DNA of 64,000 nucleotides, from contig NZ_JARFJD010000005.1 of assembly GCF_029087225.1 (NCBI RefSeq), positions 1 to 64,000 of the forward strand, written 5' to 3'. This document shows positions 1-6,731 of the stretch, piece after piece. The translations under genes and the position numbers were made by a program. Position 1 is the stretch's first letter. Each line of letters begins with the position of its first letter. The notes beneath the pieces were generated by a model, which saw only the letters and a list, made by a program, of their open reading frames with translations, was not told the DNA's origin and searched no databases. The DNA comes from Limnobacter olei. Its GTDB lineage: Bacteria > Pseudomonadota > Gammaproteobacteria > Burkholderiales > Burkholderiaceae_B.

Positions 1-172
1 ACGGGTTTGCTGGGGGCTTACACTGCATGACCCGGCTTACCCGGGCAGGACATAACTACCATGCGGTGCCTTTTAAACGAATTTAAAGAGGCACCTTAAA
101 AAGAAGGAATGAGGGGGTTACAAATTGTGGGGTGGTGATAGCTTGGTGTAATTACACCGCGCGGCAGTCGAC
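1..172. other. Non-coding stretch at window start
   Basis: No convincing gene is seen. Positions 65-95 form a strong hairpin: GGTGCC with a T/A-rich inner stem pairs with its complement across a 4-nt loop, with one bulged base. It lies downstream of the leftward gene ending at 173 and could stop transcription, but it has no proper T-run, so that role is a guess. The GTTRRRY-type box expected next to the stop codon of a cassette gene is absent here, so this may be ordinary chromosome beyond the integron array. Confidence 0.4.
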
Positions 173-415
173 TTAACTTTTTCGCACTTCAGTTTGTGCT
201 GCAAATGTAGATAGGTAAAGTTGCTCCACCTGCTCTCTGGCCCAAGGTGTTTTTCGAAGAAACTTCAGGCTGGATTTAACGGAAGGATCGTTCTTGAAAC
301 AATTGATTTTGATTCGATTGGCGAGCTCATCCCAGCCGTAGTGTTCAACGAGTTTCACAACGACAGACTCAAGCGTAACCCCATGCATCGGGTTCTTGAA
401 TTGCTCGGTATTCAT
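173..415 (-). CDS. VF530-type (DUF2132) small DNA-binding protein
   Basis: This 80-residue protein matches the VF530/DUF2132 family from memory: an N-terminal NPMHGVTLE block, then GWDELANRI, then the signature [20 protein letters not shown] near residues 39-58. The family is a small helical fold assumed to bind DNA. The length is normal. The gene follows the NYN gene by 43 bp with no attC between them, so the two may be co-transcribed. Because no attC core box lies beside its stop codon, it may be the first chromosomal gene past the array, or a cassette gene whose attC has been lost. Confidence 0.85.
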   Translation of the reverse strand: MNTEQFKNPMHGVTLESVVVKLVEHYGWDELANRIKINCFKNDPSVKSSLKFLRKTPWAREQVEQLYLSTFAAQTEVRKS

Positions 416-458
416 GCTGGGCTTTTATCCTTGAAGCGATTGCTTTTTATAAGAAGTT

Positions 459-1055
459 TCAGGCGGGCAATTCATACGAAACCTTGGTACCCGCAATACT
501 GACTATTCCTTTCGTCTGTAACTCTAACAGCAATGACTGAAGCTCTTCATCGGATAGTTGTTTTTGAAACATGTTGCTGATGGTGCTCGTGAGCGTCTTG
601 ACGGCGCGTGGCTTGGCTGCTCCCCTGCGCTTTAAATCAGCGATGATTACAGCAATTTTCTCGCTGGGTGATTTGGAGTTTGACGCCTTGACAATCGGAA
701 TGTCAGTGACATCTTTGGAACGACACGCGAGGATCTTTTTGCCTTTGAGGTGATTGATCAGCGGGTCGAAGCCCGTGTCTTTGGAAACAATGTGGAAGTA
801 TGCATCGGGCTCTTTGCTGGCCAACAAGCCAATGTAGTACGCAATGTGAAAGTCGAGCGCGTTGGAGCCATTACCTGAAATCTTGATGTACTCGGCACGC
901 TCACCCATTTGCTGAAGTGCTGATGCCACCTCGAAGGTAACCTTGGCTTGATTGGCACCGACGAATACGATCACTTTGAAGTGCTCTTTGCTGAGCACCG
1001 CCATTGCTTCTGGCTGCACGTTTTCGTAGTCGATGAGTACGTAGTTTGTTCGCAA
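459..1055 (-). CDS. NYN/PIN-like ribonuclease-fold protein
   Basis: The 198-residue protein starts YVLIDYENVQPE, the Asp motif of NYN/PIN-like nucleases. Further acidic positions follow at GNGSNALDFHIAYYIG (about 61-76) and VSKDTGFDPLI (about 90-100), which together would form the metal site. The C-terminal 70 residues look like a small helical, possibly winged-helix module. The start is a TTG preceded by AGGATTTAAA, a good ribosome-binding site; no in-frame ATG fits the conserved N-terminus. The expected activity is RNA cleavage, unproven here. It sits at the distal end of the cassette array, upstream of the VF530 gene. Confidence 0.75.
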   Translation of the reverse strand: MRTNYVLIDYENVQPEAMAVLSKEHFKVIVFVGANQAKVTFEVASALQQMGERAEYIKISGNGSNALDFHIAYYIGLLASKEPDAYFHIVSKDTGFDPLINHLKGKKILACRSKDVTDIPIVKASNSKSPSEKIAVIIADLKRRGAAKPRAVKTLTSTISNMFQKQLSDEELQSLLLELQTKGIVSIAGTKVSYELPA

Positions 1056-1084
1056 TTTAAATCCTGGTTTTGGGCTTTGGTCGT

Positions 1085-1131
1085 TTTAAGTCGGCAGGCT
1101 AGTTCTACAGGCTGATCGACCTCAATTAGAC
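1085..1131 (-). repeat. attC site, degenerate
   Basis: The inter-gene segment has an ATTAGAC box (1125-1131) next to the VOC stop codon, one base off GTTRRRY, and an inner palindrome (gtcgg...; aggct/agcct arms). The opposite core box has decayed to TTTTAAG. It is read as a worn attC at the old end of the array. Confidence 0.4.
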
Positions 1132-1542
1132 GGGCATTTCTGGATTAAATGCAACTTCCCAAAGGTGGCCGTCTGGATCTTGAAAGTAACCAGCATAGCC
1201 ACCCCAAAAAGTTGCGCCTGCGGGTTTAACGATTGTTGCACCCGCCGTGCTTGCCTGCTGCATAACAGCATCAACCTCTTCTTGAGAAGCCACATTGTGA
1301 GCAAGACTAAAGCTGCCTGTGCCTCCACCATTAAGAGACAAGCCTGTGTCAGCGGCCAAACTTGCGCGAGGCCACACTGCGAGTTTCAGGTTGGGTTGAA
1401 GATCAAAGAAAGCCACTGCACCTATCTCGAACTCTGTACCCATGATGCCATTGGTGGGTAACCCAAGCCCGTCTCGATAGAATGCGACGGCACGTTGTAG
1501 ATCTTCAACGCCCAGGGTGATGAGGCTAATGTGTGGGCGCAT
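1126..1542 (-). CDS. VOC (glyoxalase/bleomycin-resistance fold) protein
   Basis: The 138-residue protein has the paired beta-alpha-beta-beta-beta modules of the vicinal-oxygen-chelate superfamily. It opens with HISLITLGVEDLQRAVAFYRDGLGLP and ends with YFQDPDGHLWEVAFNP. His and Glu residues in these blocks (the HI near residue 4 and WEV near residue 130) are the usual metal ligands. Members include glyoxalases, dioxygenases and antibiotic-binding proteins; the substrate cannot be read from sequence. It is a single-gene cassette; the stop codon lies in the decayed attC. Confidence 0.85.
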   Translation of the reverse strand: MRPHISLITLGVEDLQRAVAFYRDGLGLPTNGIMGTEFEIGAVAFFDLQPNLKLAVWPRASLAADTGLSLNGGGTGSFSLAHNVASQEEVDAVMQQASTAGATIVKPAGATFWGGYAGYFQDPDGHLWEVAFNPEMPV

Positions 1543-1597
1543 GAGTTAGACGGTATTGGTTCGAGTGCAAGTGGAGTTTGCCATGAATCAAAGCGTG

Positions 1598-1703
1598 CGA
1601 TTGAATCCTATTGCCGCAGCCCCGATGCATTTGATGCGATACCTATTCTTGCGTCAGCAAAATAAACAACGTGGCAAACGCCATGTGCATCATCTGGTTA
1701 GAT
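1598..1703 (-). repeat. attC site, decayed
   Basis: A good GTTAGAT box lies at 1697-1703 beside the DUF3883 gene stop. The interior (about 1639-1668, with gcatttgatgcga and ttgcgtcagcaaaa) closely matches the interior of the intact attC at 12649-12747, but the left core box has decayed. The left border is approximate. Confidence 0.5.
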
Positions 1704-1704
1704 T

Positions 1705-2553
1705 TCACGCTGACCTAGCAATAAATTCAGACGGTTCAAGGATGCACCGATCTTCAATACTTCCAGTCAATGCAAATAGTCGCGGCGTGTCGCGGAACTT
1801 GAACAAGCGATATAGGTAATACCTCGATGCATTGTCTCGGGAGAATCGAAGTTCATTTGGCGTGACGAAGAATGGCGTGTTTTTTCCATACTTGGTGGTT
1901 TTTGCTTCTATGTACCGATCTGTGCCGTTTTCCTCAAAAGACTTGATATCAAAACCAGCCGATGGCCCGACTGTGACCGAAATTTGCTCGATACGGTCAG
2001 CGAGTGAATCTTTACCGACCCTAATTAGGCGAGCACGCTCAAAATTAAGGACAAACTGCTCCCCTGCTTCTCCGAGAGATTGGTTCCTGGCCTCGCGCTC
2101 CAAGTAGTTAACGCCACCGGGGTTGTAGATGGCTCGCGGCTCTGAAATGGTGGGAGTTTTTCGATCTTCCGGCGTGGGTGGTTCGTCCCAGGCCGACAGG
2201 AAGTCTTCCACGCTTGGAATTGCAGGCGTTACCTCCGAATCCGCAGCAAACAGGTGCTGAAGCTCTGGATTACTCTTGAGGTAATCAGCGACCACCGCTG
2301 GCAACAGTGAGCGCTGATAGTTGAACCGGGGCTTATAGCCGTCGATGTAGGGAATACCCATCTCAATCAAAACGGCACTGATGTTCTGATGCTTCAATTC
2401 CACTGAACCATTGGAGCGATTATTTAGCTGCTCCATCAAGGCGCGCCGATGCTCTGTTTTGTTGTATTCAGTTCCAGTCAACTCAAGCCGAAGCATGCAG
2501 AAATAGTCCGCGACTGCTGCTTCGACCTCGGAATCTGACCAGTGGCTTGTCAT
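1705..2553 (-). CDS. DUF3883 (NOV-type) PD-(D/E)XK nuclease-like protein
   Basis: The C-terminal part of this 282-residue protein carries the DUF3883 signature: GEAGEQFVLNFE (about 161-172), then GFDIKSFE (D202) and DRYIEAKTT (E216, K218), the Asp and Glu-X-Lys of a restriction-endonuclease-like site. DUF3883 domains recur in restriction and defence genes. The N-terminal 100 residues (SDSEVEAAVADYF...) look like a separate helical, perhaps DNA-recognition, module; this block is also seen in HNH/restriction-type proteins. It is a lone gene in its cassette, with no methyltransferase nearby. DNA or RNA cleavage is inferred. Confidence 0.75.
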   Translation of the reverse strand: MTSHWSDSEVEAAVADYFCMLRLELTGTEYNKTEHRRALMEQLNNRSNGSVELKHQNISAVLIEMGIPYIDGYKPRFNYQRSLLPAVVADYLKSNPELQHLFAADSEVTPAIPSVEDFLSAWDEPPTPEDRKTPTISEPRAIYNPGGVNYLEREARNQSLGEAGEQFVLNFERARLIRVGKDSLADRIEQISVTVGPSAGFDIKSFEENGTDRYIEAKTTKYGKNTPFFVTPNELRFSRDNASRYYLYRLFKFRDTPRLFALTGSIEDRCILEPSEFIARSA

Positions 2554-2565
2554 GGCATTTGTGAA

Positions 2566-2664
2566 ATATAACGCTGGTATGCGCGGCGGCTGAAATGTAG
2601 GGAGGAACGACCGAAATGTAAGCCGTCCGAGCCGCGCAGCGGCGCCATAATACCCTTGTTAGCG
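2566..2664 (-). repeat. attC site
   Basis: Core boxes ATATAAC (2566-2572) and GTTAGCG (2658-2664) flank an imperfect palindrome with gcgcggcggc/gccgcgcagc arms. The GTTAG box overlaps the stop codon of the GNAT gene. Confidence 0.8.
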
Positions 2665-3111
2665 CACATCTTGCCGAAGCTCCATCGGCTGATAGAGCAC
2701 ACCATCTTTTTCACCAGCGGCGGTAGACTCTATGAAGCCGAAGCGCTTGTAGACAGGTATAGCAATCATAGATGACCTAACCGTGTATGTATTAACCGCT
2801 AATTGCTTTGTTGTGTGTTCCCAGAGTAGGCGCGCAATGCCTTTGCCTTGGTGCGACGCCGCCACGAAAAGGTGGTACACATGGTTTGGTCGTTTAATTG
2901 AAATATAAGCTACCAGCTCGCCGTTAAGTTCGTAGACATAGTTGTAGTAGTCATCACCTGCCAGGCGATCAACGAATTCGGCTTCGCTCAGGCTGCTAGC
3001 GAACCAATCAGGAAGTGTAGCGTCCGGATCCCGCAAGTAGTATCGCGAAAGACCAGCAACTAGGCTTTGTAGTTTTGGGGCATCGCCACTATCAGCTTTC
3101 CGTATGCTCAT
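2659..3111 (-). CDS. GNAT family N-acetyltransferase
   Basis: A typical compact GNAT of 150 residues. Strand 4 and the acetyl-CoA loop read HVYHLFVAASHQGKGIARLLWEHTTKQ (about 78-104), with Q/GxGxA/G at HQGKGIA. The C-terminus has VYKRFGFIES, the common YxxxGF motif. The substrate is unknown; close relatives acetylate small amines or protein N-termini. The ATG at 3111 is preceded by AGGAAGG. It is a single-gene cassette whose stop overlaps its attC. Confidence 0.9.
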   Translation of the reverse strand: MSIRKADSGDAPKLQSLVAGLSRYYLRDPDATLPDWFASSLSEAEFVDRLAGDDYYNYVYELNGELVAYISIKRPNHVYHLFVAASHQGKGIARLLWEHTTKQLAVNTYTVRSSMIAIPVYKRFGFIESTAAGEKDGVLYQPMELRQDVR

Positions 3112-3123
3112 GAGCCTTCCTAC

Positions 3124-3192
3124 CGCTAACGCTTAGCTCACCGGAAAATGCGAGCGCAGCGAGTATTTTTCCGGTGGAGCTATTTGTTAAAT
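3124..3192 (-). repeat. attC site
   Basis: Boxes CGCTAAC (3124-3130) and GTTAAAT (3186-3192) flank a 69-bp palindrome with gagctcaccgg-like arms (gcttagctcaccgg against ccggtggagct). Confidence 0.8.
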
Positions 3193-4262
3193 CACAGCTC
3201 ACCATTTACCACCGAAAGCATGAACGATTTCATGTGCTTTTTTAGTTCTTCACTAGTTAGCTTTGAGCCAGACATCTTCGCTACGCGAGTTTCATTGCCG
3301 CTTTCAAGTCGGGTACGAAATGCATCGAACTTGTATCCATGATTACTCTTTTCCTGAGAAAAACGAAATGTTTGGTTGCCTGAAACTCCAAGATAATCTC
3401 CTGTAGCATCGGTCGTCCAATACCCAGCTAGAGCGATTGCTTCAAGTGCTCGCCGCATGTCCAATGCCGATTGAAACCTGTCGGCAGGGTCAGCTTTAGT
3501 TGCCTTTGCTATGACTCTAGCTACCGATGGAGGAATGAATGGCAAGTAATCCTGCTTTCTTGGTAGTTTACCTTTTGCTTTTAGCTCTTCGAACTTTGCA
3601 TTCCCCACGCTGCTGCGTAAATCGCGAATGGTTCCGATACCATTCAGCAGCCTAAATAACGTTAAACCAACTTGGTATATGTCAGTCGATAGGGTGATAT
3701 TGCCAGTTGCAATCGTCTCTGGCGCCTTATGAAGAACGTATGCATTTGGCGCCTTCGCCGGCTTTAACCCGGGCGAGGCACATGAAATCCCATAATCCGT
3801 CAGAATCCCCTCGCCCCTTGGGCCAACAAGTATGTTGGAAGGTTTTACATCGTTGTGAAAAAGACCTGACTCATGGAGGTACTCAAGCCCTCGGAGTATG
3901 TCGATGGTAATCCTGATTGCCTCCGTCATTGGCATAAAATTCGACGGATTCAACTGTGTAGTAGCAGATCCACCTGGGTGATAATCCATAGCAATTACCA
4001 CAACATTTCCCGATGGAGTTGTGACAACATCCGCGTAGTGAACGTGGATCACATTCGCATGCTCAAGCCTATTTCCGACTTTCGCCTCGTTCAAGTGTTC
4101 TGCCACCGGAGCCATACTTTCATCGAGAATCTTTATGGCAACATCCCTAGCCAAAGTGAGGTCATGCGCGAGCCACACTTCTCCGAAATACCCGCCGCCA
4201 ATGTTATGTTGTAATTGGTACTTATACAGCTGGTCACCTGCATTGAATTTCGGCGCTGACAC
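3192..4262 (-). CDS. Serine/threonine protein kinase (non-RD)
   Basis: A bacterial Hanks-type kinase of 356 residues. Using the GTG start, it shows the glycine loop GGGYFGEV (about 22-29), the VAIK lysine (about 44), catalytic loop HNDVKPSNIL (Asp about 138) and TDYGIS in place of DFG (Asp about 156). The Arg before the catalytic Asp is Asn, so it is a non-RD kinase. The kinase domain ends near residue 280; the last 75 residues are unassigned and there is no membrane segment, so it is cytosolic. The GTG at 4262 is chosen because GAGGAGG lies 6 nt upstream; an upstream TTG (4286) lacks such a site. Its first base overlaps the TAG of the preceding gene, so translation is coupled. Confidence 0.85.
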   Translation of the reverse strand: MSAPKFNAGDQLYKYQLQHNIGGGYFGEVWLAHDLTLARDVAIKILDESMAPVAEHLNEAKVGNRLEHANVIHVHYADVVTTPSGNVVVIAMDYHPGGSATTQLNPSNFMPMTEAIRITIDILRGLEYLHESGLFHNDVKPSNILVGPRGEGILTDYGISCASPGLKPAKAPNAYVLHKAPETIATGNITLSTDIYQVGLTLFRLLNGIGTIRDLRSSVGNAKFEELKAKGKLPRKQDYLPFIPPSVARVIAKATKADPADRFQSALDMRRALEAIALAGYWTTDATGDYLGVSGNQTFRFSQEKSNHGYKFDAFRTRLESGNETRVAKMSGSKLTSEELKKHMKSFMLSVVNGEL

Positions 4263-4723
4263 TAGATTCCTCCTCTCAACGCCCAAGCTACCATGATTGC
4301 GTCAGCGATTTGTTCGTTCCAATATTTATCCGTAGAACCAACTTTAGACTCAGCGCGCTCCTTGACATCTGTTCTCTTGGCGCCGATTTGGCTGTAAAGA
4401 CGTGTACAGACAGGGATGTTCGCGTCTTTAGAAGCCAGCAAAACTGCGGCGTCAAGATACGACGCGAGGCGAGTTGATTTGGTATCGCTTCGAGCATATT
4501 CGCTGGTCTTGATCGCTACTAGGTCAATGTCCTGATTTTGCCTTAATATTCTGTCGACCTCCGATTTTTGCCAATGAATTATGTCTTCGACTTCCGTTAC
4601 GCCGGCTGGCACTTTGATTATGTGTTCAGCGTTTTGGTTTAGGAAAACAATGTTGGTCCCGTCAGAGTCTAACAATGCAAATCTCAATTGCTTTGGTGCG
4701 GTTCGAATTCCAAGTACCTTCAT
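4262..4723 (-). CDS. RuvC/RNase H-fold-like protein, partner of the kinase
   Basis: This 153-residue protein is not assigned to a named family with certainty. It begins MKVLGIRTAPKQLRFALLDSDG, like the first strands of RuvC/RNase H folds, and ends NEQIADAIMVAWAL, like their last helix with its Asp. The first-strand Asp is Arg (GIR) and the central Glu position reads IKT, so the active site appears degenerate. It resembles the DUF3010 type by eye. The ATG at 4723 is preceded by AAAGAGG. An upstream extension to 5116 would read through an attC and is rejected. It is the first gene of a two-gene cassette and overlaps the kinase start by one base. Confidence 0.6.
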   Translation of the reverse strand: MKVLGIRTAPKQLRFALLDSDGTNIVFLNQNAEHIIKVPAGVTEVEDIIHWQKSEVDRILRQNQDIDLVAIKTSEYARSDTKSTRLASYLDAAVLLASKDANIPVCTRLYSQIGAKRTDVKERAESKVGSTDKYWNEQIADAIMVAWALRGGI

Positions 4724-4747
4724 GCAGACCTCTTTGTTGTGTTTATG

Positions 4748-4802
4748 ATTTAACGTTCGAGCTAAGCTACCGCAGTGGGTCAGCTTGAGCGAGGGGTTAG
4801 GC
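4748..4802 (-). repeat. attC site
   Basis: Boxes ATTTAAC (4748-4754) and GTTAGGC (4796-4802) both fit the consensus. The inner arms cgagctaagct and agcttgagcg pair. At 55 bp it is the shortest clear attC here. Confidence 0.85.
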
Positions 4803-5411
4803 GTCACCGCGCGCCGCCTTGTGTACTTTGAATTCGGCATACTTCTCAGACAGCGTGTAGACGTACTCGAAGATCGCGATTGTGAACGCGAGCACGTCGG
4901 TTGCGTTCTCCTTTGTGACTTCTTCTGTTGTGGTGTGTGCCCCGAGATTCCGCTCTCGGCGCAGCACATCCGCCCACTGAAAGAGCTTGTCGTCAATGAC
5001 GCCTTGGTTCTTGAGTTCTGTGAGCCCAGTAGCGAGCGTCTTGCCGGGGGCCTTCTCGGTGGCGAGTCGCTCCACAGCTCGGCCGCAAAGCACAACTGCG
5101 GCAGACCAGATTCCATGGGCGATACACTTCTGTGCGTCCTTGATATCTTGGCGGATTCGTTCAGGAATGCTTGGGCTTAAGTCGATTGCCGTCGGTTCTG
5201 GCCACAGGCGCTCCGCTCGGTCGTACACCCAATCGTCATGGTCATCTCGGTAGAGTTGAGTGAAGCCAAGGAGCGCTTCTTCGCAGGAGGGGCAACACGC
5301 CAAGACAATTGTGTTGTCGGTGTCTGTGTGCTTCACATAGCCCTTCACTGGTGCGCTGACTCGCGTGGCGCAGTGCGGGCAATCGATAACAACGGAGTCG
5401 CGCAGGGGCAT
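4797..5411 (-). CDS. Zinc-ribbon plus DUF4145 (HEPN-like) protein
   Basis: The 204-residue protein has an N-terminal zinc ribbon with two Cys pairs (CPHC at about 11-14 and CPSC at about 40-43), then a helical DUF4145 domain. This includes AAVVLCGRAVERLATEK (about 104-120) and RRERNLGAHTT (about 151-161), the last an R-X-N-X-X-X-H arrangement of HEPN type. DUF4145 domains often accompany restriction-modification systems and are thought to act on RNA or as adaptors. It is a single-gene cassette; the ATG at 5411 sits just past the neighbouring attC. Confidence 0.8.
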   Translation of the reverse strand: MPLRDSVVIDCPHCATRVSAPVKGYVKHTDTDNTIVLACCPSCEEALLGFTQLYRDDHDDWVYDRAERLWPEPTAIDLSPSIPERIRQDIKDAQKCIAHGIWSAAVVLCGRAVERLATEKAPGKTLATGLTELKNQGVIDDKLFQWADVLRRERNLGAHTTTEEVTKENATDVLAFTIAIFEYVYTLSEKYAEFKVHKAARGDA

Positions 5412-5421
5412 TAGTTGTGAC

Positions 5422-5488
5422 GCCTAACGTCTGAATTCACCGGCCTGCGCGGCTTTTCGGGCAGGTCCGGTGGAATGAAAAGTTAGAG
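5422..5488 (-). repeat. attC site
   Basis: Boxes GCCTAAC (5422-5428) and GTTAGAG (5482-5488). The stem region with cgcggcttttcgggcaggtccggt is nearly shared with the attC at 10354-10419, so the two form a subfamily. Confidence 0.85.
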
Positions 5489-6241
5489 TCATGGGCGAGC
5501 TTTTTCCACTAGTGTTATTGCTGTTCCCATCTTCTTAAGATCGGTCATGATTAACCAAGCGCCGACACAATCCAATAGGGCAATACCGACAAAAGCTTGG
5601 GCTGCATATGGTCCCGACTTAAGGATACCTGGGGCATAAAATTCCAAGCTAGCCATCAGTAAGCAGGCGACGGCGTGCAATGGCAGTAATAGCCAAAACA
5701 AGAATCCCAAGTTGTAGCGGAGCTTAAAAAAACGATCCCGTAATGAAAACCACGGTGGATGGTATACGACGTTGAGGTAGCACAACTGGAAGAGACTGAG
5801 TGCGAAATTGACGTTTGTTGGATGGCCCAGAACTGCTTTGATGGAAGGAACGTCAGCGCCCTTAACACCATAAAGCCTTTCAATTTCATCTTGCAGCCGA
5901 ACATCGCTCAGTTGCCTAAACGTTTCCTTGAAATTGGTTCTCTCTTCGGCAAGATTCTTCTTTGAATTGGCAATCCAGTTGTAGAACGGAATGATGATTC
6001 CAATTACAAAGACAGCAAGTCCGACTAATTCAAGCCAGCCGAAGGCGCTGCCTGGAGGGGTAGCGTCGGTCTGTTTCAGTACTACGGTTTGGAAGGCATA
6101 CAGAAGAATATCCTTCGAGCCAAATGACATTAGCCCAACGCCTAGCGCCATGAGTCGACTAGAGACAGTGCCAAAAACAAAATTAAGAAGACGACCCAAG
6201 GCCTTGCCAATATCTATTGTTCCGGAAAACTTTAAGTTCAT
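5489..6241 (-). CDS. Membrane protein of unknown function
   Basis: A 250-residue protein with about four membrane segments: around residues 28-50, 68-90, 178-200 and 213-235. A hydrophilic, charged loop of about 85 residues in the middle (KKNLAEERTNFKETFRQLSDVRLQDEIERL, split here by motif) is probably cytoplasmic. No family is recognised. It is the only gene in its cassette. Membrane proteins with a central soluble domain are common as defence effectors or immunity partners, but nothing in the sequence proves this. Confidence 0.7.
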   Translation of the reverse strand: MNLKFSGTIDIGKALGRLLNFVFGTVSSRLMALGVGLMSFGSKDILLYAFQTVVLKQTDATPPGSAFGWLELVGLAVFVIGIIIPFYNWIANSKKNLAEERTNFKETFRQLSDVRLQDEIERLYGVKGADVPSIKAVLGHPTNVNFALSLFQLCYLNVVYHPPWFSLRDRFFKLRYNLGFLFWLLLPLHAVACLLMASLEFYAPGILKSGPYAAQAFVGIALLDCVGAWLIMTDLKKMGTAITLVEKARP

Positions 6242-6251
6242 GACTGAATGA

Positions 6252-6309
6252 ATCTAACGTTGGCGTTCAGCCGCCGCCGAAGGCAGTCGGCTGGAACAAC
6301 GGGTTAGAC
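6252..6309 (-). repeat. attC site
   Basis: Boxes ATCTAAC (6252-6258) and GTTAGAC (6303-6309), with gttcagccgccg and cggctggaac forming the stem. Confidence 0.85.
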
Positions 6310-6331
6310 AACACGGCCACGGCAAAGGTGT

Positions 6332-6601
6332 TCACTTCTTGACTAGCGGCACAAACGTGAACCATAGGATGAACATTGCGGCGGCACCGACCAACCAAGC
6401 AATCGCTGCTAGGGTGAAGGTTGGCAGGTGGCGCGCAGCGACCATAGCAAGTAGAAACGGCAGAAACGCGACGGCACTCTTGCCCAGCGGAACTCCCACC
6501 TTCGCGCCGCAAGAAGTGCAGGTTGCAGGAATTGCTGTGCCGAGAAAGGCTCGGCGAAGCATAGAGATGCCAGGGTTGTTGCAGTGTGGGCAGGCGTACA
6601 C
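6332..6601 (-). CDS. Small zinc-ribbon membrane protein
   Basis: The 89-residue product begins VYACPHCNNPGISMLRRAF and has a second Cys pair CTSCGAK, forming a zinc ribbon in the first 45 residues. Two hydrophobic segments follow, AVAFLPFLLAMVAA and AAIAWLVGAAAMFILWFTF, so it is probably a membrane protein with a soluble ribbon. The GTG at 6601 is chosen because GGAGGAAGCT lies directly upstream; the longer reading to 6694 would translate the attC. No family is recognised. Similar ribbon-plus-two-helix proteins are common in bacteria, without known role. Confidence 0.7.
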   Translation of the reverse strand: MYACPHCNNPGISMLRRAFLGTAIPATCTSCGAKVGVPLGKSAVAFLPFLLAMVAARHLPTFTLAAIAWLVGAAAMFILWFTFVPLVKK

Positions 6602-6616
6602 AGCTTCCTCCGTGGG

Positions 6617-6730
6617 GTCTAACGTTGGAGTTGACCGGCACGCAGCGGCATTGCGACGCGAGACGTATGCTCCCGCGCACGGCTCGAGGCGCAATGCCGC
6701 TGCGTGTCCGCGTCGAACGACCTGTTAGCT
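6617..6730 (-). repeat. attC site
   Basis: Boxes GTCTAAC (6617-6623) and GTTAGCT (6724-6730) enclose a long palindrome (ggcacgcagcggcattgcg against cgcaatgccgctgcgtgtcc). It is closely related to the attC at 15557-15670. Confidence 0.9.
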
Positions 6731-6731
6731 T

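Noticed and set aside
1-172. Possible further attC beyond the VF530 gene
   Set aside because: A hairpin is present, but the boxes (ACATAAC near 50 and GTTACAA near 118) do not fit the consensus and are not next to the gene stop.
1556-1819. Plus-strand frame of 87 codons in a cassette junction
   Set aside because: It covers a decayed attC and the end of the DUF3883 gene, and is against the direction of all cassette genes.
4724-5116. N-terminal extension of the RuvC-like protein
   Set aside because: It would translate an attC site and the opposite face of the DUF4145 gene. The ATG at 4723 with AAAGAGG is better.
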